The translations under genes were made by a program, and so were the position numbers. A stretch of DNA of 64,000 nucleotides from the NCBI GenBank assembly GCA_027605045.1, contig JAQFWX010000031.1, positions 124,001-188,000 on the forward strand. Reading direction: 5' to 3'. Shown here piece after piece: positions 1 to 10,466 of the stretch. The stretch comes from Phallus indusiatus (taxonomy: Eukaryota > Basidiomycota > Agaricomycetes > Phallales > Phallaceae). How positions within the stretch are numbered: the stretch's first letter is position 1; each line of letters opens with the position of its first letter. The notes below the pieces were generated by a model. The model was not told the origin of the DNA. It made no database searches and saw only the letters and a list, made by a program, of their open reading frames with translations.

Positions 1-153
1 TGGCAGGATATCTGCGTTGACTTCATCGTGGTCTTCAAAAACACAAACTCGACCATGTTTAAGAGCCCACGAAACACGGTCTTCAAACGTCGCTGGAACG
101 GAAGCGACATCGTCCAATCCATTGGCAGTCGAGGACTCGCGGGAGGATGACAT
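1..153 (-). CDS. N-terminal fragment of an unrecognised protein (runs off the left edge)
   Basis: An open frame of 51 codons runs from an ATG at 153 to the window edge without a stop. The start is rich in Ser (MSSSRESS), followed by a mixed charged stretch containing ALKHGRVCVFEDHDEVN. The ATG follows a pyrimidine-rich leader, which fits a real 5' end. I recognise no domain in this short piece and assign no function. Only the continuation to the left can identify it. Confidence 0.45.
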   Translation of the reverse strand, partial: MSSSRESSTANGLDDVASVPATFEDRVSWALKHGRVCVFEDHDEVNADILP

Positions 154-1244
154 TGTCTAAGTCAATGAAGAGAAGAGATTCAACACTGTGCAAAGAGGGA
201 GTTGATGGAGGAGATGACTCAGGCAACGGGTTTTTGAAAAAAGAAGAAAGAAAAAAAAATAAGTCTATGTCTTCTATTTTGCTCGACCGACGTTTCAACT
301 ACACGCCCATAAATTTAGGCCTCACTTGCCACTGTCCAATCACAACCTTCTATTTATGGGCCGCTCAACATGGCTGAAACTTGACGCGCATGGGATGATA
401 ATATGTGTCAAGTTCGTCAAGATCCAGTCTTTTCCGATTATTACCGGTAGACGAGGCTTGAAATATCATGCACATGTAGAATCAAGCAATGAAGAAAGGA
501 TGACAAAAGGTGGACATGTTTGATTTCATTGGCAGGCGGCATTCATGTTCCAAATGACGCAGGCCCAAACGGCGCTGTACGTTCTCTCAGATTACCGCAA
601 AATTGATCAAGTCAAATTTTGGCGCGATTACTCACCTGAGCTTCATGTTCTAGAATCTAAAGTGCCGTAATGGACAGTTTTTTTGAGCTTGCCGGAAGGT
701 TAATTTCAGTAAAATGCACGCGAACTCAACCAGCGCATATCTCAATCACTGAAGAATATCTTCCCTGACTAATTGCGCTTCCAACAGGACTGAATTTAAT
801 ACAGTTACGGCAGGCAAGTAGAGATTTCATAGCTAAGAGAATTTAGAGAAAATGGGCGAAACACTAACGGTATCGTATGACGGTTCATTACATAATTATA
901 AAAAATGATGTCAAAAACTAGTGTAGTTTATACCATGAACTTGGAAAGCCGATATTATTATAATTCACAAAAATGGTTCTGCATACCAATGCGGATGTCG
1001 TCCTAATCCATCGCACGAACGCAGTGAAAGAGAAGCAACTATAATGTCGGAGTTCTGGCTAAACGCCCGTGAAATCTGATCACTTCCCAAGTACGAGTCT
1101 TTTTCTTTTTTTCTCCCAAATCGTTCTATCTGGTTAACATTGACTGTATATTCACGATATGGTTTGCTTGGAGATGATTGTGGCTTGTAGTATAACAATA
1201 TGAAATTAGAAGCTTGGTATGAAGTGATACGATCCCCCCCACAG
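154..1244. other. Intergenic, no gene seen
   Basis: This is the upstream side of the edge gene and the downstream side of the 211-aa gene. It is AT-rich with short homopolymer runs. Only short open frames without coding character or splice support are present. Confidence 0.5.
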
Positions 1245-1880
1245 CTATGCCTCAACCCATTTTCCTTGCGAATCTTGTTCTACATCTATCTGCCATTCTT
1301 CGTTCTCAACCCACGCATCTTGTAAAAACCCGTCCCAGAATTGGATGTGGATATTTCCGTCGTGTCCTAGCTGGTATCCAGCTACGCGAGGAGCAGGACC
1401 AAGGTATTCGTGTCTATTATTGAAGAAAATCAACAAGGAGTTTTCTTGGTGATAGCTTTGATCAGAACCATACCGCTTTGGCTGAATCCCATCATTAGTT
1501 ACATAGTTAATCCACTTTGGATTATTATTTGTGCTAGGCATGTGATCTTTCGGGATGGCCTCAGCATACCAGTTGTACACGACCCTATTGAGATCTTCAT
1601 TGGCCCAAACCATTTTAGTATCATTCCCCAACTCAGAGTGGAAGTTCCTAGGAAGAACGAGTTTTCCCTTCTTTTTGAATTTGCCGCCGCCCATCGATAT
1701 ATATTTTGACGCAAAACACTTTTGTAACGTCGGTGCGCGGTCTACAGGCCATGCGAATGCGCGACGTAAATCGGTGAATTTGGTGACGGCTTCTCTTCGT
1801 TCCGCATCGAGCTCAGCCTTTGTTTTGAGAGGTAACGTCGTTGGAAGGAGAGTGTCTGTTGGCTCGCTTTTAACAGCCAT
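1245..1880 (-). CDS. Hypothetical protein, 211 aa, single exon
   Basis: An uninterrupted minus-strand frame starts at an ATG at 1880 just downstream of a run of about ten T on the plus strand (A on the coding strand), a plausible 5' UTR. The N-terminus is polar and charged (KTKAELDAERREAV); the rest is rich in Trp, Tyr and Asn, with a KFKKKGK basic patch near residue 70 and an acidic, Trp-rich end. No signal peptide, membrane segment or coiled coil is apparent. The aromatic C-terminal half suggests a compact beta-rich fold, but I do not recognise a family. Length, start context and lack of internal stops support a real gene; function unknown. Confidence 0.6.
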   Translation of the reverse strand: MAVKSEPTDTLLPTTLPLKTKAELDAERREAVTKFTDLRRAFAWPVDRAPTLQKCFASKYISMGGGKFKKKGKLVLPRNFHSELGNDTKMVWANEDLNRVVYNWYAEAIPKDHMPSTNNNPKWINYVTNDGIQPKRYGSDQSYHQENSLLIFFNNRHEYLGPAPRVAGYQLGHDGNIHIQFWDGFLQDAWVENEEWQIDVEQDSQGKWVEA

Positions 1881-2187
1881 TTTTTTTTTTGACTCGTGCC
1901 AGCGCTTATGTTATGTAGTTACGCGTACGCCCGTTAAAAAAAAAACTTTCTCATCGAGATGAGATCACTCAATCTTCAATCTATAGATTCATTGATAATG
2001 ATTTTACGTCTCCGCGCTTGATTTGCCGAGAGATTCCTCTGACATCGATAAACTTTATCACTGATCATTGCAGTCATGGGGTCAAGGAACCCATTCGTCT
2101 GGGTTAAGTATCGCGAAGAATAAAAGTACATGTAGAATTTACCAATAGTAAATCCTTCCATAAAGAAAAGTCATAAGCGTCGTGCGT
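1881..2187. other. Intergenic spacer between two minus-strand genes
   Basis: Short AT-rich spacer between the GST stop and the 211-aa gene start. It contains homopolymer A/T runs and no supported feature beyond likely UTR sequence. Confidence 0.5.
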
Positions 2188-3437
2188 TCAGGGTAGCTCT
2201 CTCCCCGCATTAATGGCATTTGCGACTTGGCTTGTATTAGGCCGATTAAACGCGTATCTAAGAAAAATAATCAGATGAGAATAATATTGACCGTTTCGAA
2301 TATATCATTAACCTTTCATAGCTATCCAGATATAATTGAAGATCGCTGCACGTTTTCTTCATAGCTGAATGATCCAGCAATCGTTTGAGGTACTCCTGAA
2401 ACTTTGTAGACGGCGGGAACGAAAAGCCTCGATAATGTTTGAGAACATTCGTGGACCGGAAAAGCCCTGTTGGAAACATGTCAAAAGGCACAACTTCGGA
2501 GATACTACCTTTTTAGGAAAGAGAACATACACGGAGCGACCATGACGTCTGCTAGATTCAATCTCTGAGGCTGATTTTTGCCCAATGCTCCCCACAAACC
2601 CGGAGACTTGGCATTCAGGAGACTTTCCTCAGCTGATTCAAACATACAAATGAGCTGAATGATACTTTCGAGAAATGCTTTTCCATTTTCAATCTGATCA
2701 GCCGGATTCTGCGCTTGCAAATATCGGTAAAATGCGGGTACGACAGCGCGATTGATGTGATAAGTCTGTTGCCGAAGCAAATACCGGGCATCTATAAGAG
2801 GAGATGAGGTGTTAAACAGATGTGGTACATATGTAGGCGATTTTGCGTACATGTTTCTGAAAGCGGTGGAAGGAGATGTTTGGCCGAGGTAGGGTGCTCC
2901 AGATTGCTAAATACGTCGATAACGATAGCCGAGATAAGATATTGTCAAAGTGAGTGAATTTTTGGGAATTTGAAATGGTTCGGTAGTAATGACAAAAACC
3001 GACCTCAAATCTTCGAGATATTCCAAAATTACAGTACTTTCGGATAAAGCTCGTGGCGGATTCGTGTTGTTTAATTTGAGAGCTGGAACGAGCCCCTTGG
3101 GAGAAACCGAGAGAAGATCGGCGGGCTTCTTGTAGGGGTCAACTTCATCTGCCGAGGGGAAGGTTAAAGCACGAGACAAGAGAGCTTATGGTAACGACAA
3201 GCCATACAATACTAGAATAAAAGTTTTTTTGTTAGATTAGGGACATATTTAGGAAAATGACAGTACGTGATAATTTATCTCAAGATACTCCAATGCTATC
3301 CAAACGCGTTGGACATAAGGGCAGAAACACCCGGAGAATAGCGTTATATCCGACGGAGCTTGATGTTCATTGACAGTCTTCAGTGCATCGCCACTTGCCG
3401 TCGTATGATACGTTTTCCCAGTGTCTACAGAGGGCAT
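2188..3437 (-). CDS. Glutathione S-transferase, omega-like Cys type, about 286 aa, 7 exons
   Basis: Cytosolic GST that should conjugate or reduce electrophiles with glutathione. Splicing by phase gives exons 3267-3437, 3208-3211, 3004-3148, 2851-2906, 2531-2791, 2313-2466 and 2188-2257. The thioredoxin-like N-domain carries CPYVQRVWIALEY with an active-site Cys, as in omega-type fungal GSTs. PKGLVPALKL is the cis-Pro region and SESTVILEYLED the glutathione gamma-Glu-binding Ser segment. The C-terminal helical domain holds HINRAVVPAFYRYLQAQ and VLKHYRGF. All exon phases close without a frame error. Exon 2 is only 4 nt, but without it the conserved YYEVDPYKKP stretch cannot be assembled. I chose the ATG at 3437; the frame upstream has no ATG in register. 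Likely intact; the exact GST class is uncertain. Confidence 0.88.
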
Positions 3438-3910
3438 TGCAATTGTAATTGTGCGTGGAGACGAAAGATCTGAGGCTGGCACAGCATTTGCTAGTTAGTC
3501 AGACTGGGGAACCTTAAATGAAAAGGCTCATCACGGGACGAGTATTACTCATTAGACGCCCAGCGTGCCCCATATGGGAGTCCAGACGTCCATGAGTCAG
3601 TGACGTAAGGTGGATTATTAGTGGATTAGTGAGATTTTGCTTGGGTGTGAGAGGACTGTGCCTGAGAAAAGAGAAAAGGAGAACTTGGATTTGTGCAGAT
3701 AAAACTGCATTAGAGGTGCGAAAAATCACGAAAAATTTTGAAGGCGCCGAGTCCTGCCAACTTGAAGAAGCAGGTTGTCTTTCATTTTTAGAATCTCCTA
3801 GTTACCATTGAGTACTTGAGTTCTTTAGCATGTGCGCAGCATCCAATTAGGAAATTAGTTTGTTCCTTGCTCGGTGTTTGTTAGTTAGAAAGCAGGTCGC
3901 ATGACAAATA
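3438..3910. other. Intergenic region upstream of the GST gene
   Basis: This lies between the GST start and the stop of the next minus-strand gene and should hold the GST promoter. I see no open frame with coding character and no clear TATA element. Confidence 0.4.
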
Positions 3911-5367
3911 CTATCCATTCATCGACACGCTATCTCGAACATCATGACATACACTCAACAGAACGTCCCACAATAGTCCACCAAGTGTCAAAGGAACAGA
4001 ACGATGATTGTTATCAGAAAGAAGGACTATATCATAAGGACTGTGGTGGTCCATATATGAATCTTCGAAGAGTTCGACGACTTTTGAATCATGACCATCC
4101 GTCAAGACGCAATATCTGACTTGATATTCACGACAACTTTGATAGATCTCTGATAGGATTGTTTCAAGTTCGCTATTATCGCGTGATGTCAAATTTGTCT
4201 CCGAGCTGTGGACTTTGTAAAGGTCAGAAACTTCGCGAGTTTGATGTCGCATGGCATTTAGGCTTCCCAAAGGCTAAAATAAGATTACGGTTTAGTTGCG
4301 AAAGAGAGAAAAGCTCAAAAAAAAAGACTCTTACTAAGTAGAAGATAGAGCAAAGGCCAATCGCTCCGTCATATGGCCTGCGACTGTCTTTAAATGGCAG
4401 CATCGTTTTTCCGTAAAAGTCCGTGGTCAGCCAGGCTAGTGAGAATCCGGAAACTGAGAAAATTCGATTATCAAGCTATTGGTAAGGTTTGCTAATCTGG
4501 ATTACCTGTTTTACTCGTATGGGGAACTAGTTTTATAGGCGGGAACCGGAAATTGTTTATAAAAAAATAGTTGTTATTGATGAGATATAGAATTTCTTGT
4601 GTATACGGTGGTACAGACTCCGGTGGAATTCTAAACATATGGGATATTATCCAAGGTAAGCACACAAATAATGTCACGATGAACAAGTAAGAATGTTTGA
4701 TAACTCACTGGATCAACATGTCATCTGTATTAACAGAACGATGACGAACGCGTTCAAGGGCTTGTAAGAATCCGGAGATATCGTACGGGGAAGCGTGATA
4801 TACCCGTATTGGGCGACGACGGTGCGCTGTAAACTGATTTGGGTGTGCATTATCCTCTAGTATTGGAGTCGTATGGTTCGCGCTGAGTTTATCGATGACG
4901 TGTTGATTGTAGTACATGAGAGCTTGTGTTGGTAGTGGCCATGGTAAATCGTATGATTGAGGGCGAGATAATAAGGCTTCGGGGTTATAGTTCATCATTT
5001 GGCATGAGAAAGCAAAGGTGAGAAACTTGGTTCGAGAAAAGTGCTATATATATGAAACCTGAGATTTTGAGACTTCGTAACCTAATGTATCCATCGTCAA
5101 GGCCGTTGAATGCGCAAAACTGGCCTGAAATACAGGACTTATTACGCGAAGCGAAGGAGGGTGATTGGTTCCGGCCCGCCCGTCCTGCAGGAAATCGGAA
5201 CATCCAATCGGAGAGGGAACTGCGGTAAGTCGGCCGATCTCAGTTGAGAGGTGGTCGTAACGGAAAATTGGATGGACCAATTGAAACGTTAAGCTGGTAA
5301 AGGCGTTGAAAGATACGTTTCCGTCCAAACGGGGGTATCGTGACATGGGAGGCCGATCAAAGCGCAT
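3911..5367 (-). CDS. Hypothetical protein, about 410 aa, 5 exons
   Basis: Five minus-strand exons join with consistent phases: 5059-5367, 4709-5025, 4506-4630, 4335-4453 and 3911-4273. All introns use GT-AG. The product is hydrophilic, with a Pro/Arg-rich middle (RRRPIRVYHASPYD), a segment SGFSLAWLTTDFYGKT and a C-terminal part containing YCVLTDGHDSKVVELFED. No signal peptide or domain is recognised. The first intron (5026-5058) is only 33 nt, unusually short, so translation may instead start at 4998 (MMNYNPEALL). Phase agreement across the other introns makes a real gene likely. Function unknown. Confidence 0.55.
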
Positions 5368-5843
5368 TTACTGTTATCGGTTAAGTAAGGTGAAATTTCC
5401 CAGTTGGTTTACACCAAGAAAGGAAAGGCGAGGAGCACTCTATCTAAATTCTATTATCTATTAAGAAGCCAGAAAAAATATGTCCTATAGATTAGTCGGG
5501 ATGAAAATGGGATAGTGCGATGGTGTATCAGCCAAAGGGACTCACAATCTTGACTGATAGCAGTAATAATCAGTCATTAACTCGAGAATATCGGCAGAGC
5601 TATCGCAGAAAAGGGCCGTTGTAATGAAAGCTTTAAATAGGTCATTTCGGTCAAAGGGGCGCAATTGCCAGAGGAAATCGGAGGAGTGTTGAAAATAAAT
5701 GACGAGAATCTTCCAGAAAGTAAGTTTCGAAATTTAAAGAGATCCCGAACCCTACAATTGTCGATAAGGAGGAGTATCGAAATACGTCTTATTCATCGCT
5801 ACAAAGGGAGTCATACATAGTAATTTGGTTTTTTTAGATTTAA
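5368..5843. other. Intergenic, with the duplicated 3' flank of the F-box array
   Basis: Noncoding. About 5400-5600 resembles 8650-8860 and 18140-18360: a motif beginning CCAGTTGGTTTAC, a purine-rich GAGGCAAGGAGCACT segment, then a GTATCAGCC and an AACTCGAGAATAT block. It marks the downstream flank of each duplicated F-box unit. Confidence 0.6.
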
Positions 5844-7487
5844 TCATTGGACTTCAACGTGCGACTCGGACCAGTCAAGTTCCCCGTTAGCCTGTAACCA
5901 TGCTTTTATCTCTTCCGCCAAAATCTGAGATTTGCAAAGGACAGATACATATTTGATCGGATGTCCATTTTGTCCTCGACGTTGGCAACATCGAGCAAGC
6001 CTTTTGAAATAGAGTTCCACGAATTGTTCGAAGAAAGGTTCGGCAGTGAATACTATTTCCAGCGTGTGCAGAGATGGGCAGGGGAGTATGCGTCTTTGAG
6101 TAGTACTACCCGAGTCGTTACTCGGATCAACTGAGCTATCGACATCTGAGTCCATGTCTGAACCTGGAGATTCTTCAACTATCGGTTGAGTTTGCGATGT
6201 TGGCTTTTGCAGCCGAGGTACTAATGCTTTCAAGACCGACGATTCTGGAATTAGTGAGACATAGAAATTATTGTCCTCGTACCGGAACCCATGTAGAACA
6301 CGTAAATGTAGTAAATTTTCTAGCAAAGGGAGGATTTCTTTGAGGACTGCAAATCCCGCTGGAATCATTTCCAAATGCATGTGCGTGATATCCGAAAGCT
6401 TGAGTCTTCGTAAACTAGGCATTATGTCCACCGACGGAGTGTAATCTAGGGACAATACTGAACTTTCGGCTGAATGAGAAGATGTCGCAGAACTAAGGTC
6501 TATGTTCTCATAAAGGTTGAAAGTCATACAGTCTATGGAAGGGGAGAGAAGGGGGAGACGTCGTTGGGAAAGGAAGTGTAATAAAGGTCCTGTGTCAGGG
6601 AAATTGTTGCAGTTGATGGCAAAACGGACCTTGTCGGCCGGAAACTTCAGATGTCCCAAGATAAAGTCAATGTTACTGGATACGCATCCTTCAAGCCTGA
6701 GTTCTTGCAAATAAGGCAGGGATGCATGATGATTAAGGGGAGTGGAAGTGACAATGCGGGATCCCAAATATGGAGATAAGAAGATGTTCAGAGTCCGTAG
6801 ACATGGTGATAAGCGAAGAGTGTCAAGTAGGATATCGCCGTTGATGTCAATGGGAGAGAGGAATAAAAGTTGAAGTGTTGACAAATTCTTGAACATAGAA
6901 GTAGATTCGAGTTCTCCAAGACCAGCCGAAATGTGGAGATGGACGTGTCTGAGACTGGGTGCGTTTCCAAGAAACAGGTCTGGATATGCTTTTCGGAATA
7001 TGTCCGAAAGGTCGTGTGCATACAATTGAGTTAGTTCGAAGTAGAAATATTGTAACATGGGGGCAGGCTGTTTGAGATGGCGAAAAATCTGGCGGGTAAA
7101 AATTACTGGAATCTGTATATAAAGTTTTCGAAATCTGTGGACTTCTCGGAAAACAAGAGGAAGTGTGGTTGTGAGACTGGTCGTTGAATGAGACGGGTCG
7201 GGCCAATAGCCACTTTTATCGATGAACACGTCCAATGGGGAAGAACCAGACCGAGAAATCATTTCTCTCAGTTCAGCTTCATCCCCCCCGTGAAACTTTG
7301 GCCTGATACAAGTCCACATGGTGGGGTTGGATAGAAGTGCGACTCTCCACGAATGACAAACATGCGACGCCTCCATCGGAGGTATGCTTGACTGGTCCGC
7401 ACAGGAGAGAAAGCCAGTAATTGAGAAATACTGGTATGATATCTTGATGATGTTGCTGAATATTTCGTATGGGATGCGGTCCAGCAT
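5844..7487 (-). CDS. F-box/LRR-like protein, copy A, about 547 aa
   Basis: Probable SCF ubiquitin-ligase substrate adaptor. The N-terminus (MLDRIPYEIFSNIIKISY, then PPMEASHVCHSWRVALLSNP and MWTCI) is the F-box-like helix-turn-helix found in large mushroom families. About 400 residues of irregular leucine-rich repeats follow (SLRHVHLHIS, LSTLQLLFLS, CLRTLNIFL, YLQELRLEG). An acidic Ser/Asp linker (DMDSDVDSSVDPS) precedes the conserved end PCPSLHTLEIVF...GHPIKYVS...W. The frame is open further upstream, but the Met at 7487 matches all paralogs and the upstream part crosses a TIR element. Intact, single exon. Substrate unknown. Confidence 0.8.
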   Translation of the reverse strand: MLDRIPYEIFSNIIKISYQYFSITGFLSCADQSSIPPMEASHVCHSWRVALLSNPTMWTCIRPKFHGGDEAELREMISRSGSSPLDVFIDKSGYWPDPSHSTTSLTTTLPLVFREVHRFRKLYIQIPVIFTRQIFRHLKQPAPMLQYFYFELTQLYAHDLSDIFRKAYPDLFLGNAPSLRHVHLHISAGLGELESTSMFKNLSTLQLLFLSPIDINGDILLDTLRLSPCLRTLNIFLSPYLGSRIVTSTPLNHHASLPYLQELRLEGCVSSNIDFILGHLKFPADKVRFAINCNNFPDTGPLLHFLSQRRLPLLSPSIDCMTFNLYENIDLSSATSSHSAESSVLSLDYTPSVDIMPSLRRLKLSDITHMHLEMIPAGFAVLKEILPLLENLLHLRVLHGFRYEDNNFYVSLIPESSVLKALVPRLQKPTSQTQPIVEESPGSDMDSDVDSSVDPSNDSGSTTQRRILPCPSLHTLEIVFTAEPFFEQFVELYFKRLARCCQRRGQNGHPIKYVSVLCKSQILAEEIKAWLQANGELDWSESHVEVQ

Positions 7488-7636
7488 GGTGTGCAAAAGA
7501 AAATAGTAAGCGTCGCTACCACTGCCACCCACACATACGCAGTGCGGGATTGGCACTCCGGACTGACCTGGAAAAAATGTGACAGGACGTGACAATACGT
7601 TGCTCTCAGGCGGGCGTGCACCAAGTGTGCACTCAG

Positions 7637-8304
7637 TGTCGCAAAAATCCAAGGAGATTATAAACTCAATCAAGTTTATTTATTCAATAGGTCGTTTATT
7701 TTGTATTTATAATTCAATATCTCACAACGCACAGAGATTATTTTTCTCACCAATGAGTGTGCTCAGCTTCGCTTGAGTTGTGATCGGGTAAAAACCATTC
7801 ACCGGCTAATCGCTAAGCGTCTCATACACCAAAAAAAGGAGGATGGTCTGTGCGCAAGCTCAGGCTCCTATATAGACTCGAGACTCTGTCGCATTCGCGT
7901 TGCGCCCACTTAGTAGTGTCTTAGTATTCTAATAGTAGTTCTAATAGTAGTTCTAATAGTAGTTTGATAGTAATCTAACAGCAAACCTAGTAGTTAGCAG
8001 CGTAGTAATTTAAATAGTACATTAATAGTTGTATTATTTCGTAGTGCCAGTGTAGACTATACATGTACATATAATACTCAATATAATGTTTTAATGACTA
8101 CTCTAACTTGTGATTTGACATTAAGAGAAACAATCAAATTGTTACTTATAAAAAAAAACTTGAGAAAAAAAATCTGCTCATTTGATTTATAAACCCAACC
8201 TGACAAATTTTTATTGCCTTGAAAAGTTTATAAATAGTTTATAAACCACCTCGGCGCCTCTCGATTTATAATCTATTATAAATCCCATTTCGGTTTTTGC
8301 GACA
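7637..8304. mobile_element. 668-bp non-autonomous DNA element with terminal inverted repeats
   Basis: The left end TGTCGCAAAAATCC and the right end, read on the other strand, TGTCGCAAAAACCG form imperfect 14-bp TIRs with an 11-bp perfect core. The segment is absent from the matching upstream regions of the paralogous F-box units near 17780 and 20770, where the flanking sequences are contiguous. Inside are three tandem TCTAATAGTAGT-type units (7928-7965) and AT-rich TTTATAAA hairpins near the right end. No coding capacity. I could not define a target-site duplication, so the superfamily is open. Confidence 0.6.
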
Positions 8305-8640
8305 AGAATTTAGAAAATGCAACAGTCCATGACTGCAAAGAAGAGCTTTGCAGTGAGTTATGTCTATGGAGGAACAACTACTTATGAAGCTACAATAACC
8401 TCCAAGCGCCTTTTCAGTGATACTGTTTGAGATATGGTTTCTCATAAATTTAATGGTGCAGTTATACTCGTAACAAACTAAAGAGCGGGTCGAAGGGTAA
8501 GGTTGGTGGCTGTGCCGGTGATTGTGGCAGAATAAGATATCAGGCGGTGAACGCTGCAGTCAAAGCGTCAGTCCTATGAATTTAAAAAAAGACTTGACAT
8601 TGTCTTGTCGTATCATGCACGACTCATTGACAATCAATTC
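8305..8640. repeat. Duplicated upstream flank of the F-box units
   Basis: The stretch beginning GAAAATGCAAC and containing GCAGTGAGTTATGT recurs upstream of copy B (about 17785-17880) and copy C (about 20775-20870). It is noncoding and shared by the tandem units, so it is probably part of the ancestral duplicated block and may contain upstream regulatory sequence. Confidence 0.55.
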
Positions 8641-8862
8641 GATCTATTAAGATGGAATTTCCAGTTGGTTTACACCAAGAGAGGCAAGGAGCACTTTGTC
8701 TAAAATTTTATTTAGAAGCCAAAAAAAAATGTGTCCCATAGATGGGTCGGGGTGGAAATCGGATATTGCGTATCAGCCAAACGACACGTTCGTTATTTTC
8801 AAAGACTCATAGCAGTAATACCCGTTAACTCGAGAATATTAGCAGAGTTATCGCAGCAATGA

Positions 8863-9126
8863 TGTAACGTTTCGTTACAGTTTACGAGTAGCCCGGTTCT
8901 TACGGACTCACAACAAACAGTATAAAGCTGTATATTTGCAAGTGCAGGTAAGAAAGGCTGCCGGCGCCTTTACCGTTACGCGGTATTTACTGGAGTGACG
9001 GCGCCTATGTACATTACATAATACTAGGTACTTGTGCAGACGACGATCGTCTGCATACAATTGTATGTATATACGAATATGTACTATGGTTAATAGTAGT
9101 CCGCTGCTCATAGCGGAACCGTTACA
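8863..9126. mobile_element. 264-bp MITE-like element, TSD AATGA
   Basis: The element begins TGTAACG and ends CGTTACA (7-bp perfect TIR). AATGA flanks it at 8858-8862 and 9127-9131. The paralogous site near 18360 in the next unit has a single uninterrupted AATGA, an empty-site control inside the same window. The left end is itself a hairpin (TGTAACG-TTT-CGTTACA), and the interior contains the palindrome GCAGACGACGATCGTCTGC. No open frame. Non-autonomous; the source transposase is not in this window. Confidence 0.75.
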
Positions 9127-9131
9127 AATGA

Positions 9132-9588
9132 GCAGCCACAAAGCTAAAGAATAAGCCATTCCGACTAACAGAGGTTGCTATTGCCAGGGAAAAATTGGAG
9201 GAGAGTGTTCAGTTACCAAAGTCGAGGGTATTTTCTAGGAACTAAGCTTTTGAAGAGACTCTGAACCCTACAATTGTCGGTATGGTGGTACGCGCGCAAC
9301 AGGAGCGGTCATAGAACGAGGGGAACCTAATAATAGGGTGTGTCGACAAAATGGGAAAAAAAAGTTCAGGTAGAATAATGGTTTAAATGTGCACAGTAAA
9401 ACAGTACTAAAACTGGAGGAAAAATTGGATGACATTTCTGGAGAAAGCAAGATAACGAAAGGCTGAACCCATACTCGCAAAATAATGGAAACCTATTTCG
9501 TGGCGGACGATTCGCGTCACCGACAATGGAGTATCAAAAGACATGATAAAATTGCTACGAAATGAATCATACATAATCATTCTTGTTC
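9132..9588. repeat. Duplicated 3' flank of F-box unit B
   Basis: Noncoding. It matches about 18365-18834 downstream of copy C closely, including AAAGCTAAAGAATAAGCC, CCTACAATTG and GTCGACAAAAT blocks. It shows that unit B and unit C arose by segmental duplication. Confidence 0.6.
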
Positions 9589-10070
9589 TTAAACAAATTC
9601 AATGTGCGACCAGTCAAACTCATTATCCTGAAACAATGTCTTCATGTCGTCCGCTAGGGCCGGAGGTTCTGAACGGATAGATATGCATTTGATCGGGTGT
9701 CCAATCTGTCCTCGAAGTTTGGAACACCGAGCAAGTTTTTCGAAATAGCGTTCCGCGAATTGTTTAGTGAAGTGGGGTCCGGGAGTAAAAACCATTTCCA
9801 ACTTATGCAGAGACGGGCAAGGGAACGCGCGTCTTGGACTAGTAGCTTCGTCGCTGGGGTCATGGTCTGTACTGTCAATATCTGAGTCTGTGTCCGATTC
9901 CGAAGATGCTTCAATTGTCAGTTGAATTTGTGGAATTGACCTCCGTAGCCGAGGCGGCGCCAATGCTTTCAAAAACGACGATCCCGGTACTGAAGAGTCA
10001 TCGAAAGCTTCGTCCGGCTCTTCCGAGAAATCAAGTATAACACGTAAATGTACTAGATTTTATAGCAAAC
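9589..10070 (-). pseudogene. F-box/LRR-like protein, copy B, 3' part (cut by gypsy element 1)
   Basis: C-terminal third of an F-box/LRR-like gene whose 5' part lies at 16290-17462. It encodes the acidic Ser/Asp linker and the conserved PCPSLHKLEMVF...GHPIKCISIRSEPP...W-type end almost identical to copy C. The break at 10070 is the target-site duplication CAAAC of the gypsy element. When the two parts are aligned to copy C, the first codon after the junction is TAA where copy C has GAA. The allele therefore carries a nonsense codon next to the insertion site, apart from the insertion itself. Confidence 0.8.
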
Positions 10071-10466
10071 TGTCAGGGTACGCTACCGCCGTCTTTCATT
10101 TTCTTATTTATTATCATCGGCATCATTTCTTTTCTATTTTATTTATCATTTCCGTATTTTACTTTCACTCTCCGTTTCCTTGTTCTGTCTCTATTTCACT
10201 TTCTCTACTCGCGCGCGTCGCGCGCTCGTACCCGGCGTGATGCCCGTGACATCACGTCGCTTAGGTTCGGCTTGGGCGTCTGGCACTTAGCTGTGTCAGG
10301 GCCGCACGCCGCGTTGTCGTTTTATGTATATAGTCGCTGTACCTAGAGTGAGGGTCCCTAAGCTTGTTCTCTTAGGATCCCCTCCCTCTAGGTGAGTAGT
10401 TAGTATTTTCCGCAATATATTCTCTTAGGATCCCCTCCCTCTAGCTTGAGCTGAGTAGCCCTAACA
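10071..10466 (+). repeat. 5' LTR of gypsy element 1
   Basis: The LTR begins TGTCAGG and ends CCTAACA. It contains a duplicated 25-bp subunit around CTTAGGATCCCCTCCCTC (about 10368-10393 and 10421-10444) and a GC-rich palindromic stretch CGCGCGCGTCGCGCGC near 10210. Confidence 0.95.
10323..10370 (+). promoter_or_regulatory. Putative retrotransposon TATA box and transcription start
   Basis: TATGTATATAG at 10323-10333 lies about 30 nt before AAGCTTGTTCT at 10360-10370. This 11-mer is the exact reverse complement of the 11-mer just inside the LTR at 10471-10481. In Tf1-type elements the mRNA 5' end is such an 11-mer, which predicts R starting near 10360. Confidence 0.6.

Noticed and set aside
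1410..1962. Plus-strand frames opposite the 211-aa gene
   Set aside because: Antisense shadows; the minus frame is longer and has a better start context.
7488..7673. Upstream in-frame extension of F-box copy A (total 609 aa), and the similar extension of copy C to 20646
   Set aside because: Paralogs all align from MLDRIPYEIF; the extensions differ between copies and copy A's enters the TIR element.
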